Assembly (NCBI GenBank): GCA_003645975.1
Contig: QNDP01000091.1
Location: forward strand, 1 to 6,334
Direction: 5' to 3'
DNA length: 6,334 bases
DNA from: Candidatus Hydrothermota bacterium
GTDB lineage: Bacteria > Hydrothermota > Hydrothermia > B15-G9
The position numbers and the translations under genes were made by a program. The stretch's first letter is position 1, and every line of letters starts with the position of its first letter. The notes under the pieces are model-generated. The model searched no databases. It was given only the letters and a program-made list of their open reading frames with translations, and was not told the origin of the DNA. This document shows, piece after piece, positions 1 to 6,213 of this stretch.

Positions 1-1
1 T

Positions 2-2107
2 GTAGGGCATAATCGGATGGAGCAGCTTGAGATAACGCTCAAGCACATAGAACGCAACGGCGAGCGCTGAATCACGGCGGTCGTCCGCAAGGCGCGGCTT
101 GATGGCTTCGAGATACCAGTCGCAGTATTCGTGCCAGAAGAAGTCATAAAGTTGGTTCGCAACTTTGTTGAACTCAAAGGCTTCGAGTCCGTCAGTAACC
201 GCTTTGATCGTCTCGTTGAGGCGCGTGAGTATCCATCTGTCTTCAAGCTCCAGTTTGTCAGGAAGTCCTTTCCATTCAAAGCCTTCGGATTTCAGAAGCA
301 GGAGGCGAGATGCGTTCCATATCTTGTTTGCGAAGTTGCGGCCGCCTTCCATGCGTTTCTCACCAAATCTGAGGTCTTGTCCTTCGGGCAGCGCCAGCAC
401 GATGCTAACTCTCAGCGCATCAGCACCATAACGTTCCATGTATTCTATCGGGTCGATGAAATTGCCCTTGCTCTTGGAGATTTTCTCCCCTCTTTCGTCG
501 CGGACGAGGCCATGCAAATAGATGTCCGTGAACGGCTTCTCCTTCATGAACTCGTAGCCGGCCATCACCATGCGCGCAACCCAGAAGAACAGGATGTCCC
601 ATCCAGAGACGAGCACATCGTTCGGATAAAATTTCTCAAGCCATTTGGTCTTTTCAGGCCAGCCGAGCGTTGAAAACGGCCACAGCCATGATGAGAACCA
701 AGTGTCGAGCACATCTTCGTCCTGTTCGATGTTCGGCGAGCCACACTTCGGGCAGACATTTGGATGCTCAACGGACACGGTAATTTCGCCGCAATCCTTG
801 CAGTAGTAAACCGGGATGCGGTGTCCCCACCAAATCTGGCGTGAGATGCACCAATCTCGAACATTTTCAAGCCAATGGAAATAAATTTTCTCGAACCTCT
901 TGGGAATGATGCGAATTTCGCCTTTCCTGACCGCTTCGATGGCCGGTTCGGCCAATGGCCTCATCTTGACGAACCATTGTTCGGAAAGATACGGCTCGAT
1001 AACGGTGTGGCAGCGATAGCAGTGCCCGACAGAATGTTTGTGGGCTTCAATTTTTTCGATGAAGTTCAACTGTTTGAGTTCTTCGACGATGCGCTCACGG
1101 GCTTCGTAGCGGTCCATCCCGCGATACGGACCCGCATTCTCGTTCATGCGCGCATCTTTGTTCATCACAAGGACAAACGGCAGGTTGTGTTTCATCCCCA
1201 TTTCGTAGTCGTTCGGGTCATGTGCAGGCGTAACCTTTACAGCGCCGGTTCCGAACTCCGGATCGACCAGTTCATCGGCGATAATCGGTATCTCAGGCGG
1301 CACATCGACAGGCTCTTGATTTCCAATCGCATAGCTCTTGCGGATCCAATCGACCATCGGAAGACGCACTTTTTTGCCGATCAGATGCTTGTAGCGTTCG
1401 TCGTCGGGATGCACTGCGACGGCTGTGTCTCCGAGATAGGTCTCAGGCCTTGTCGTGGCCACCACGATGAATCTATCAGGTTCATCCACAAGCGGATAGC
1501 GGATATACCAGAGATGTCCATCGTGTTCCTCGTGTTCGACCTCATCGTCGGCGAGCGCAGTGCCGCAGCGCGGACACCAGTTGATGATCCTGACACCCCG
1601 ATAAATCAAACCCTTCTCGAAAAGCCTGACAAAAGCCTCTATGACAGCCCGATACATATCGGGATCCATCGTGAACTTGGCGCGCGACCAGTCCGCTGAT
1701 ACGCCAAGCCTTTTGAGCTGATTGATGATGCGACTCCCGTATTCCTCTTTCCACTTCCAAACTCGACGGACGAACTCCTCGCGGCCGACATCGAACCTTG
1801 TCTTGCCTTCTTTCGCAAGTTCTTTCTCGACGACATTCTGCGTTGCGATACCTGCGTGGTCGGTTCCCGGCTGCCACAGCACATTGAAGCCCTGAAGCCT
1901 GCGCCAGCGGATCAGAATGTCCTGAAGGGTGTTGTTGAGCACATGGCCGATGTGGATGATGCCGGTTACATTGGGCGGAGGCATCGAAATCGTGTATCTC
2001 GGACGGGAGTCATCGTCTGGGTCCGCTTTAAAGAACCCGTTTTCCTCCCAGAACTTATACCACTTCTCCTCGACTTCTTTGTGGTTGTATCTCTTAGGGA
2101 TGTTCAT
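2..2107 (-). CDS. valS: Valyl-tRNA synthetase (partial, N-terminal 702 codons)
   Basis: Class I aminoacyl-tRNA synthetase that charges tRNA-Val in the cytoplasm and edits mischarged threonine. The minus-strand frame is open from an ATG at 2107 to the left edge, with no internal stop. Visible are PPPNVTG followed by HIGH at residues 52-55, the editing-domain (CP1) motifs [13 protein letters not shown] and [19 protein letters not shown], the [11 protein letters not shown] motif, and the second signature written KISKS at 542-546 instead of KMSKS, followed by KGNFIDP. Several Cys-X2-Cys pairs (NWCPRC, HCYRC, YYCKDC, VCPKC) suggest zinc knuckles. The visible end, LLHPIMPY, belongs to the anticodon-binding domain. 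Since bacterial ValRS is usually about 860-950 residues, some 160-250 residues, including the C-terminal coiled coil, are missing. No in-frame ATG lies immediately upstream of 2107 and no Shine-Dalgarno precedes it. The gene is divergent from ridA. No T-box motif is seen. Confidence 0.97.
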   Translation of the reverse strand, partial: MNIPKRYNHKEVEEKWYKFWEENGFFKADPDDDSRPRYTISMPPPNVTGIIHIGHVLNNTLQDILIRWRRLQGFNVLWQPGTDHAGIATQNVVEKELAKEGKTRFDVGREEFVRRVWKWKEEYGSRIINQLKRLGVSADWSRAKFTMDPDMYRAVIEAFVRLFEKGLIYRGVRIINWCPRCGTALADDEVEHEEHDGHLWYIRYPLVDEPDRFIVVATTRPETYLGDTAVAVHPDDERYKHLIGKKVRLPMVDWIRKSYAIGNQEPVDVPPEIPIIADELVDPEFGTGAVKVTPAHDPNDYEMGMKHNLPFVLVMNKDARMNENAGPYRGMDRYEARERIVEELKQLNFIEKIEAHKHSVGHCYRCHTVIEPYLSEQWFVKMRPLAEPAIEAVRKGEIRIIPKRFEKIYFHWLENVRDWCISRQIWWGHRIPVYYCKDCGEITVSVEHPNVCPKCGSPNIEQDEDVLDTWFSSWLWPFSTLGWPEKTKWLEKFYPNDVLVSGWDILFFWVARMVMAGYEFMKEKPFTDIYLHGLVRDERGEKISKSKGNFIDPIEYMERYGADALRVSIVLALPEGQDLRFGEKRMEGGRNFANKIWNASRLLLLKSEGFEWKGLPDKLELEDRWILTRLNETIKAVTDGLEAFEFNKVANQLYDFFWHEYCDWYLEAIKPRLADDRRDSALAVAFYVLERYLKLLHPIMPY

Positions 2108-2117
2108 GATGCAGCAT

Positions 2118-2146
2118 ATTTTACTGATACAGGCCAACTTAAGCAA
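2118..2146 (-). promoter_or_regulatory. Predicted valS promoter, very close to the start codon
   Basis: Read on the minus strand, a -35-like TTGCTT (2146-2141) is followed by a 17-base spacer and a good -10, TAAAAT (2123-2118). Only 10 bases separate this -10 from the valS ATG at 2107, so transcription would begin within about 3-5 bases of the start codon. The region also lacks a Shine-Dalgarno, which is consistent with a leaderless or near-leaderless mRNA. The -35 matches consensus at only three of six positions, so the call rests mainly on the -10 and the spacing. Confidence 0.5.
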
Positions 2147-2201
2147 GTTCACCGCCAGAGACGCACACACCGGGCAAACCGAAATTTATTTTTCGCCATT
2201 G

Positions 2202-2230
2202 TTGACTATCGATTTGGACAAGTAAAGAAT
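2202..2230 (+). promoter_or_regulatory. Predicted promoter of the ridA operon
   Basis: A -35 of TTGACT (2202-2207, five of six matches to consensus) is separated by 17 bases from AAGAAT (2225-2230, four of six). An AT-rich stretch (about 2181-2194) lies just upstream and could act as an UP-like element. Transcription would start near 2236-2238, giving a leader of about 23 bases that contains the ridA Shine-Dalgarno. This is the only convincing promoter on the + strand, and the genes after it are tightly packed, so it probably drives the whole rightward operon. It lies back to back with the valS promoter. Confidence 0.5.
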
Positions 2231-2247
2231 AAATGCAAAACCTGAGC

Positions 2248-2253
2248 AGGAGG
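2248..2253 (+). promoter_or_regulatory. Ribosome binding site that fixes the ridA start
   Basis: AGGAGG sits 6 bases before the ATG at 2260. It selects that ATG over the in-frame ATG at 2233, which has no ribosome binding site and would lie almost at the predicted transcription start. Confidence 0.8.
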
Positions 2254-2259
2254 CTTGAG

Positions 2260-2643
2260 ATGGCAAAGAAAAAGATAGTCAGTTCTAAGGCTCCAAGCGC
2301 AATAGGGCCTTACAGTCAGGCCATTGAAGTCGATGGGTTTGTGTTCACTGCCGGACAGATCGGCATAGACCCGCAGACGGGACAGCTTGTCGATGGCATC
2401 GAGGCACAGGCGGAACGCGCCCTCATGAACATCAAGGCTGTGCTCGAAGCGGCCGGCTGCACGATGAACGATGTGGTCAAAACCACAATTTTTATGGTGG
2501 ACATCGCCGATTTCCCCAAAGTCAACGCAATTTATGAAAAATTCTTCGATGAACCATATCCCGCCCGTTCCACTGTGGCGGTGGCTGCATTGCCGAAAGG
2601 TGCATTGATAGAGATCGAAGTGGTCGCAAGGAGGAGAGCATGA
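2260..2643 (+). CDS. ridA: RidA family reactive enamine/imine deaminase
   Basis: Cytosolic 127-residue protein of the RidA (YjgF/YER057c/UK114) family, normally a homotrimer. It hydrolyses reactive enamine/imine intermediates, such as 2-aminoacrylate released by PLP-dependent dehydratases, and so protects other enzymes. The family length is typical. Recognisable blocks are AIGPYSQAI (residues 14-22), FTAGQIGIDPQTG (29-41), the helix with ALMNIKAVLEAAGC (54-67), and the C-terminal PARSTVAVAALPKGALIEIE (101-120). R103 and E118 occupy the places of the catalytic Arg105 and Glu120 of Escherichia coli RidA, so the protein should be active. The start is chosen by the AGGAGG and by family length; the in-frame ATG nine codons upstream adds a non-conserved MQNLSRRLE. 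The stop overlaps the next start (ATGA at 2640-2643). First gene of the operon. Confidence 0.95.
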   Translation: MAKKKIVSSKAPSAIGPYSQAIEVDGFVFTAGQIGIDPQTGQLVDGIEAQAERALMNIKAVLEAAGCTMNDVVKTTIFMVDIADFPKVNAIYEKFFDEPYPARSTVAVAALPKGALIEIEVVARRRA

Positions 2644-3491
2644 ATTGGAAAGTTTTGTTTTACGCTGCAAGTGTTTTTATCCTTGCAGAAAGTGTTTGGG
2701 CTGGTAAGGGCGTAATTCCACTTGCAAAAAACGCCATAGCATATCAGCATGTCGAACGCGCAATAGTCCTATGGAATGGAAGGGAGGAGATCATTGTAAT
2801 TGCCAATGACATAGCCGCTTCGGATGAAATTCCGGTTCTCGAACTTATGCCATTTGGCAGCAGGCCGCAGATGCGCATCGGAAAGATCGAATGGTTCAGA
2901 AAAGCGTTCGATTTGACCGACCTGTTCAAAGAGGACAAATGCGAAGAGGTCGAATTGTCCGAATACCTCATCAGAATGGAGTCCGCTCTCCAAAGGACTA
3001 TACTTCCGACCAAAATGGAGGTCTGGGAAACGAGGAATTTCACTTCGTTCGAGCAATGGCTCATGGACACTTTGAGGGAGGCCTATTGTGTGGAAGAGCT
3101 CCCAACAGGCTTTATCCCGATCATGCTGAACTACTTCAATCGAAGATTTAGGTTCTGGGGTGTCGATTATGTCGACGCCGGTCTCATAGGCCGCATGGTA
3201 TCGCCGATTGAATATCGGTTTCCTTCAAAAAGGTTCTATTACCCGACCATGATGACCTCTGCAAACAGCGGTCCTGTAACGCTGGTCGTCTTCGCCGTAA
3301 CACACAAACCTATAACCTTCAGTCCCATGTATGGAATGACCATCTGCGGCCCCATCAAAGTGAGAAAAAATGAATTGACCGGCATCCATGACGAAATCAA
3401 TAAATTTTTCGGTTCCGACACCGTGTATTTCACCATGTTGAAATTTTCCGGTCAGGCAGTTGAGCTGAAATTCGACCTGCTGTGTCGATGA
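2640..3491 (+). CDS. Exported protein of unknown function, DUF2330-like
   Basis: A 283-residue protein with a probable signal peptide: Lys4, a hydrophobic core at about residues 6-16, and a likely signal peptidase I site after VWA (19-21), so it is probably periplasmic or secreted. There is no second membrane segment. The mature protein opens with QHVERAIVLWNGREEIIVIA (36-55), then a segment ending in LELMPFGSRP (68-76). It also has a C-terminal half with IEYRFPSKRFYYPTMMTSA (190-208) before a hydrophobic strand, LVVFAV. This layout resembles DUF2330-type proteins (from memory, not searched), which have no established function. Four cysteines (101, 150, 236, 282) could form disulphides outside the cytoplasm. 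Its start overlaps the ridA stop and has AGGAGG at 2629-2634 inside the last ridA codons, so translation is probably coupled to ridA. No catalytic motif was recognised. Confidence 0.8.
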   Translation: MNWKVLFYAASVFILAESVWAGKGVIPLAKNAIAYQHVERAIVLWNGREEIIVIANDIAASDEIPVLELMPFGSRPQMRIGKIEWFRKAFDLTDLFKEDKCEEVELSEYLIRMESALQRTILPTKMEVWETRNFTSFEQWLMDTLREAYCVEELPTGFIPIMLNYFNRRFRFWGVDYVDAGLIGRMVSPIEYRFPSKRFYYPTMMTSANSGPVTLVVFAVTHKPITFSPMYGMTICGPIKVRKNELTGIHDEINKFFGSDTVYFTMLKFSGQAVELKFDLLCR

Positions 3492-3539
3492 GTTCGTTGG
3501 TCTCAAATTCCAGCTTGGTCATAAATCGGAGGATGGCAG

Positions 3540-4541
3540 ATGCCTACTGAACAGGATTTCATTGCACTTGTCTCAAAATTTTTCAAAGAACACCCAAGAA
3601 TCAGATTGGGGCCTGGTGATGACGCCGCAGTCATCACGGAAATTTCGACGCAGGAGTTCGTCATCTCCGTCGATGCGATGGTTGAAGATGTCCATTTTCA
3701 TCGGAACTGGCTCGAAATTGAGGACTTGGGCTATCGCGCTTTGGCCGCTGCGCTCAGCGATATAGCCGCAATGGGCGCAATCCCTTTGACTTTCCTTGTG
3801 AATCTTGGGATACCAGCGGATTTCTCGCTCGCAAATGTCGAGGAGCTTTACAACGGCTTTAAAACGCTTGGCGATGAATTCTGCATATCACCTTCAGGTG
3901 GAAACTTTTATCGATCGCCAAAGATCAGCATAGGTGTAACCGTCATCGGCGAGGTCAGGCGTGATATGGAAGTGCGCCGCTGCTGCGCTCAGGCAGGCGA
4001 TGTCATTGCGATTACAGGCGATGTCGGAAGGGTGGCCGCCGCCATCCACCTCTTGAAAGACCCGTTTTTGTCCCAGATGGTCAATCACAAGGTCAAGGCG
4101 GATGTGGTCTCTAAATTTAGAAGGCCGAAACCGAGAATAAACGAGATGCAGTCGATCCTGAGAAACACCTCTGAGGTGCATGCGGCCATCGACATCTCCG
4201 ACGGGTTGGCATCGGATATACTTAAAATTGCTCAACTTAGTGGATTGGAAGCCGTGCTATACGAGGAGAAGATACCGGTCCATCCGTCAGTCAACTTTAT
4301 TGCAGAAAAGCTCCATAAGCCCGTCTGGCAGCTCGTCGCCTCAAGCGGTGAGGAGTTCGAGTTGCTCGTGGTTCTGCCGAAGGAGGAGCTCCAAAAGTTG
4401 CGTTCGGCGAACATCAATTTGACCGAAGTAGGGGAGTTCAGACCGACTTTCAAGCCGACGGTCAAGATCCGCAGGTCGATAGGCGAAGAGGTCGAGTTCA
4501 CAACAGGATTTGACCATTTCGTCAATCCATTAGACCTATGA
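3540..4541 (+). CDS. thiL: Thiamine-monophosphate kinase
   Basis: ATP-dependent enzyme of the PurM/ThiL (AIRS) superfamily that converts thiamine monophosphate to thiamine diphosphate, the last step of the bacterial cofactor pathway. The 333-residue length is usual. Family motifs occur in order: GPGDDAAV (24-31), VDAMVEDVHF (44-53, where DxxVEGVHF is typical), ALSDIAAMGA (71-80), SGGNFYRSPKISIGVTVIGE (119-138), the DISDGLASD segment (218-226), GEEFELL (270-276) and the terminal GFDHF (323-327). Most metal and nucleotide ligands are kept (D27, D28, D74, D221), but the Asp of the usual GGDT motif is Asn122 here. GGAGG at 3528-3532, 7 bases before the ATG, supports the start. The 48-bp gap before it is the widest in the operon, and its stop overlaps the next start (ATGA at 4538). 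Confidence 0.95.
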   Translation: MPTEQDFIALVSKFFKEHPRIRLGPGDDAAVITEISTQEFVISVDAMVEDVHFHRNWLEIEDLGYRALAAALSDIAAMGAIPLTFLVNLGIPADFSLANVEELYNGFKTLGDEFCISPSGGNFYRSPKISIGVTVIGEVRRDMEVRRCCAQAGDVIAITGDVGRVAAAIHLLKDPFLSQMVNHKVKADVVSKFRRPKPRINEMQSILRNTSEVHAAIDISDGLASDILKIAQLSGLEAVLYEEKIPVHPSVNFIAEKLHKPVWQLVASSGEEFELLVVLPKEELQKLRSANINLTEVGEFRPTFKPTVKIRRSIGEEVEFTTGFDHFVNPLDL

Positions 4542-5218
4542 AACTAAGGCAGTGCCTCATGGAAATTTTCCAAAGGCTTTTCGATTTCTACGGCCCTCAG
4601 AATTGGTGGCCAGGCGATTCTCCTCTGGAAATTTCAATAGGTGCGATCCTGACTCAAAACACAAATTGGCGGAATGTCGAGAGTGCGCTGGACAATTTGA
4701 AACAGAGGGATTTGCTGGAAATCAACAAGTTGGCAGAGATCGACGAACTGGAACTCGCCCGACTTATCAGGCCGGCCGGTTATTTCAACATCAAAGCCAA
4801 ACGGGTCAAATCTTTCGTCCTATGGCTGAAGGAGATGGGTGGGTTTGACCGACTCGAAAAGATCGATACAGGCAGGTTGAGGGACATGCTGCTTCAAGTC
4901 CCCGGAATCGGCTATGAAACTGCGGATTCGATCTTGCTTTATGCGCTTGAGCGACCGGTTTTCGTCGTCGATGCCTACACGAGGCGCGTGCTTGAGCGGC
5001 ACGGGATCACGAATGCGACAAAGATGGGTTATGAACATCTTCGTTCGCTCTTCGAGTCGAACCTTCCAAAAGATGTCAGGCTTTTCAACGAATTTCATGC
5101 GCTTTTTGTCCGAGTTGGGAAGGAGCGATGTCATAAAAAATCGCCGAAATGTGAAGGGTGTCCCATTGCAGGAGTGGAATGCCATGAGGTTCAGGTTGAT
5201 ACCGTTCGAGAACGGTGA
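4538..5218 (+). CDS. Endonuclease III-family (HhH-GPD) DNA glycosylase
   Basis: A 226-residue base-excision repair protein. The N-terminal half has the typical block of this subfamily, GAILTQNTNWRNVESAL (35-51). The helix-hairpin-helix is LLQVPGIGYETADSILLYAL (118-137), followed by VVDAYTRRVLERHG (143-156), in which D145 is the catalytic Asp. At the end are four cysteines, C198, C205, C208 and C215, spaced C-X6-C-X2-C-X6-C, very close to the endonuclease III [4Fe-4S] pattern (X6-X2-X5). The lyase Lys of Nth (GRKTA) is replaced by Glu127 (GYETA), which predicts a monofunctional glycosylase, perhaps for alkylated bases as in MagIII-type relatives, rather than a bifunctional glycosylase/AP lyase. 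The start overlaps the thiL stop. An alternative ATG at 4559, with AAGG at 4546-4549, would give 219 residues. The 3' end overlaps the next gene by 35 bp. Confidence 0.9.
   Translation: MKLRQCLMEIFQRLFDFYGPQNWWPGDSPLEISIGAILTQNTNWRNVESALDNLKQRDLLEINKLAEIDELELARLIRPAGYFNIKAKRVKSFVLWLKEMGGFDRLEKIDTGRLRDMLLQVPGIGYETADSILLYALERPVFVVDAYTRRVLERHGITNATKMGYEHLRSLFESNLPKDVRLFNEFHALFVRVGKERCHKKSPKCEGCPIAGVECHEVQVDTVRER
5170..5174 (+). promoter_or_regulatory. Ribosome binding site that fixes the start of the LipM/LplA-like gene
   Basis: AGGAG lies 9 bases before the ATG at 5184, inside the glycosylase codons around the last iron-sulphur cysteines. It supports a start at 5184 and not the ATG at 4914, 90 codons upstream in the same frame, where the sequence is the shadow of the glycosylase gene. 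Confidence 0.7.
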
Positions 5219-5849
5219 GGCCGACTGGAACATGGCCGTCGATGAGTATCTTTTGCGCAAGTTTTTGAAAGGGAAGTCCTTGCCTGTGCTACGGTTTTAT
5301 GGCTTTGAGCCGCCGGCTGTTACGCTCGGTTTCCATCAAAAGAGGGTTCCAAAACCGTTGGCAAACTATCCTGCGGTGAACCGACCGACGGGCGGCCGCG
5401 CGGTTCTACACAACGGCGATCTCGTCTATTCCGTTGTCGCATCTTATGAAGACGGCTATTTTGCTGGAACGATTTACGATACCTACCGAAAAATCTCCGA
5501 GTTGATTGTCGAGGCAATGCGGGAGTTTGGATTGGACGCCGAGCTGTCGCAGGGCTCTCCCAAACGCCACAGCGATCTATGCTTCGATTCCACAACGAAA
5601 TATGAGATCACAATTGGAGGCAAAAAAGTCGTCGGCGCAGCGCAAGTCCGTCGGAAGACGGCTTTTCTTGAACAGGGTTCTATTCAGCTTTTTGTCGTGC
5701 CCCGTGAGGCATTGGCGGACGCCATCCGCCGTTCCTTTGAGCGGATTGCTGGAGTCAGGTTCGAGATCGAACCGCTTTCGGACAGGGAACGGCACGAAAT
5801 TGAAGACCTGAGAGCACTTTTTCCTGTCATAAAACCTTCGAGGGGGTGA
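5184..5849 (+). CDS. Lipoate ligase/octanoyltransferase family protein (LipM/LplA-like)
   Basis: A 221-residue cytosolic protein with a BPL/LplA catalytic fold, predicted to transfer a lipoyl or octanoyl group to the lysine of lipoyl domains (2-oxoacid dehydrogenase E2 subunits, GcvH). The start MRFRLIPFENGEADWNMAVD matches the family opening. NRPTGGRAVLHNGDLVYSVV (66-85) corresponds to the RRxTGGGxVxHD ligand motif, and GGKKVVGAAQ (145-154) to the conserved KxxGSAQ segment with Lys148. DLCFDSTTKYEI (131-142) puts Cys133 where LipM-type octanoyltransferases have their ACFD cysteine, so a transferase using an acyl-thioester is more likely than an ATP-dependent ligase. It is shorter than LipM (about 280 residues) and has no LplA C-terminal domain; it ends soon after the catalytic core. 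The first 35 bp overlap the glycosylase gene. Ligase versus transferase activity is not settled by sequence. Confidence 0.87.
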   Translation: MRFRLIPFENGEADWNMAVDEYLLRKFLKGKSLPVLRFYGFEPPAVTLGFHQKRVPKPLANYPAVNRPTGGRAVLHNGDLVYSVVASYEDGYFAGTIYDTYRKISELIVEAMREFGLDAELSQGSPKRHSDLCFDSTTKYEITIGGKKVVGAAQVRRKTAFLEQGSIQLFVVPREALADAIRRSFERIAGVRFEIEPLSDRERHEIEDLRALFPVIKPSRG

Positions 5850-5853
5850 ACTT

Positions 5854-6198
5854 ATGGCAAATAAAGAGTTGATCGACTATTCGGATTTTGAAAAGGTGGA
5901 GATGCGTGTCGGGCGCATAATCGAGGTTCAAGATTTTCCGGAGGCGAGGAAACCGGCCTATAAGCTCAAAATCGACTTCGGAGAGTTCGGGGTCAAACGA
6001 TCAAGCGCACAGATAACACAACTCTATTCAAAAGATGACCTTCTGGGTAAGCTGGTCATTGCGGTTGTCAACCTAAAGCCTAAGAGGATCGCTGGGTATT
6101 TGTCGGAAGTTCTTGTGTTAGGAGTCCTTACGGATGACGGAGCGGTTGCACTTCTGACACCGGATCGAGAGGTGCCGCTTGGACGGCGCGTTTTTTGA
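5854..6198 (+). CDS. csaA: CsaA-like tRNA-binding domain protein
   Basis: A 114-residue stand-alone OB-fold tRNA-binding domain of the EMAP-II/Trbp111/MetG C-terminal type. It closely follows the CsaA pattern: DFEKVEMRVGRI (11-22), FPEARKPAYKLKIDFG (28-43), SSAQIT (50-55), and VVNLKPKRIAGYLSEVLVLG (71-90), ending with PDREVPLGRR. Such proteins form homodimers. Bacillus subtilis CsaA has been described as an export-related chaperone and binds tRNA; its exact cellular role is uncertain. The length is normal for the family. GGGGG at 5842-5846 lies 7 bases before the ATG and within the last codons of the upstream gene, whose stop is only 4 bp away, so co-translation is likely. Confidence 0.93.
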   Translation: MANKELIDYSDFEKVEMRVGRIIEVQDFPEARKPAYKLKIDFGEFGVKRSSAQITQLYSKDDLLGKLVIAVVNLKPKRIAGYLSEVLVLGVLTDDGAVALLTPDREVPLGRRVF

Positions 6199-6213
6199 GG
6201 AGGTAGGCCTGAG

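Noticed and set aside
131..673. + strand open frame of 180 codons
   Set aside because: Antisense to the KISKS and anticodon-binding part of valS, with no independent protein features.
875..1699. Long + strand open frame of 274 codons
   Set aside because: It lies wholly opposite valS, whose continuous frame and family motifs are clear. The + strand translation has no recognisable domain and no ribosome binding site was seen. It is a shadow of valS codon use.
2108..2259. T-box or other riboswitch upstream of valS
   Set aside because: The space is too short and no T-box sequence or strong terminator hairpin is visible; the predicted leader is only a few bases.
2206..2670. Minus-strand open frame of 154 codons
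   Set aside because: Antisense to ridA, which has full family motifs, a strong ribosome binding site and a promoter.
3497..3527. Possible internal promoter before thiL (TTGGTC and TAAATC)
   Set aside because: The spacer is 19 bases and both boxes match consensus poorly. The 48-bp gap is more simply a leader with a Shine-Dalgarno.
4914..5183. 90-codon upstream extension of the LipM/LplA-like gene
   Set aside because: It is the alternate frame of the glycosylase gene. Family homology starts at MRFRLIPFENGEADWNMAVD, preceded by AGGAG at 5170-5174.
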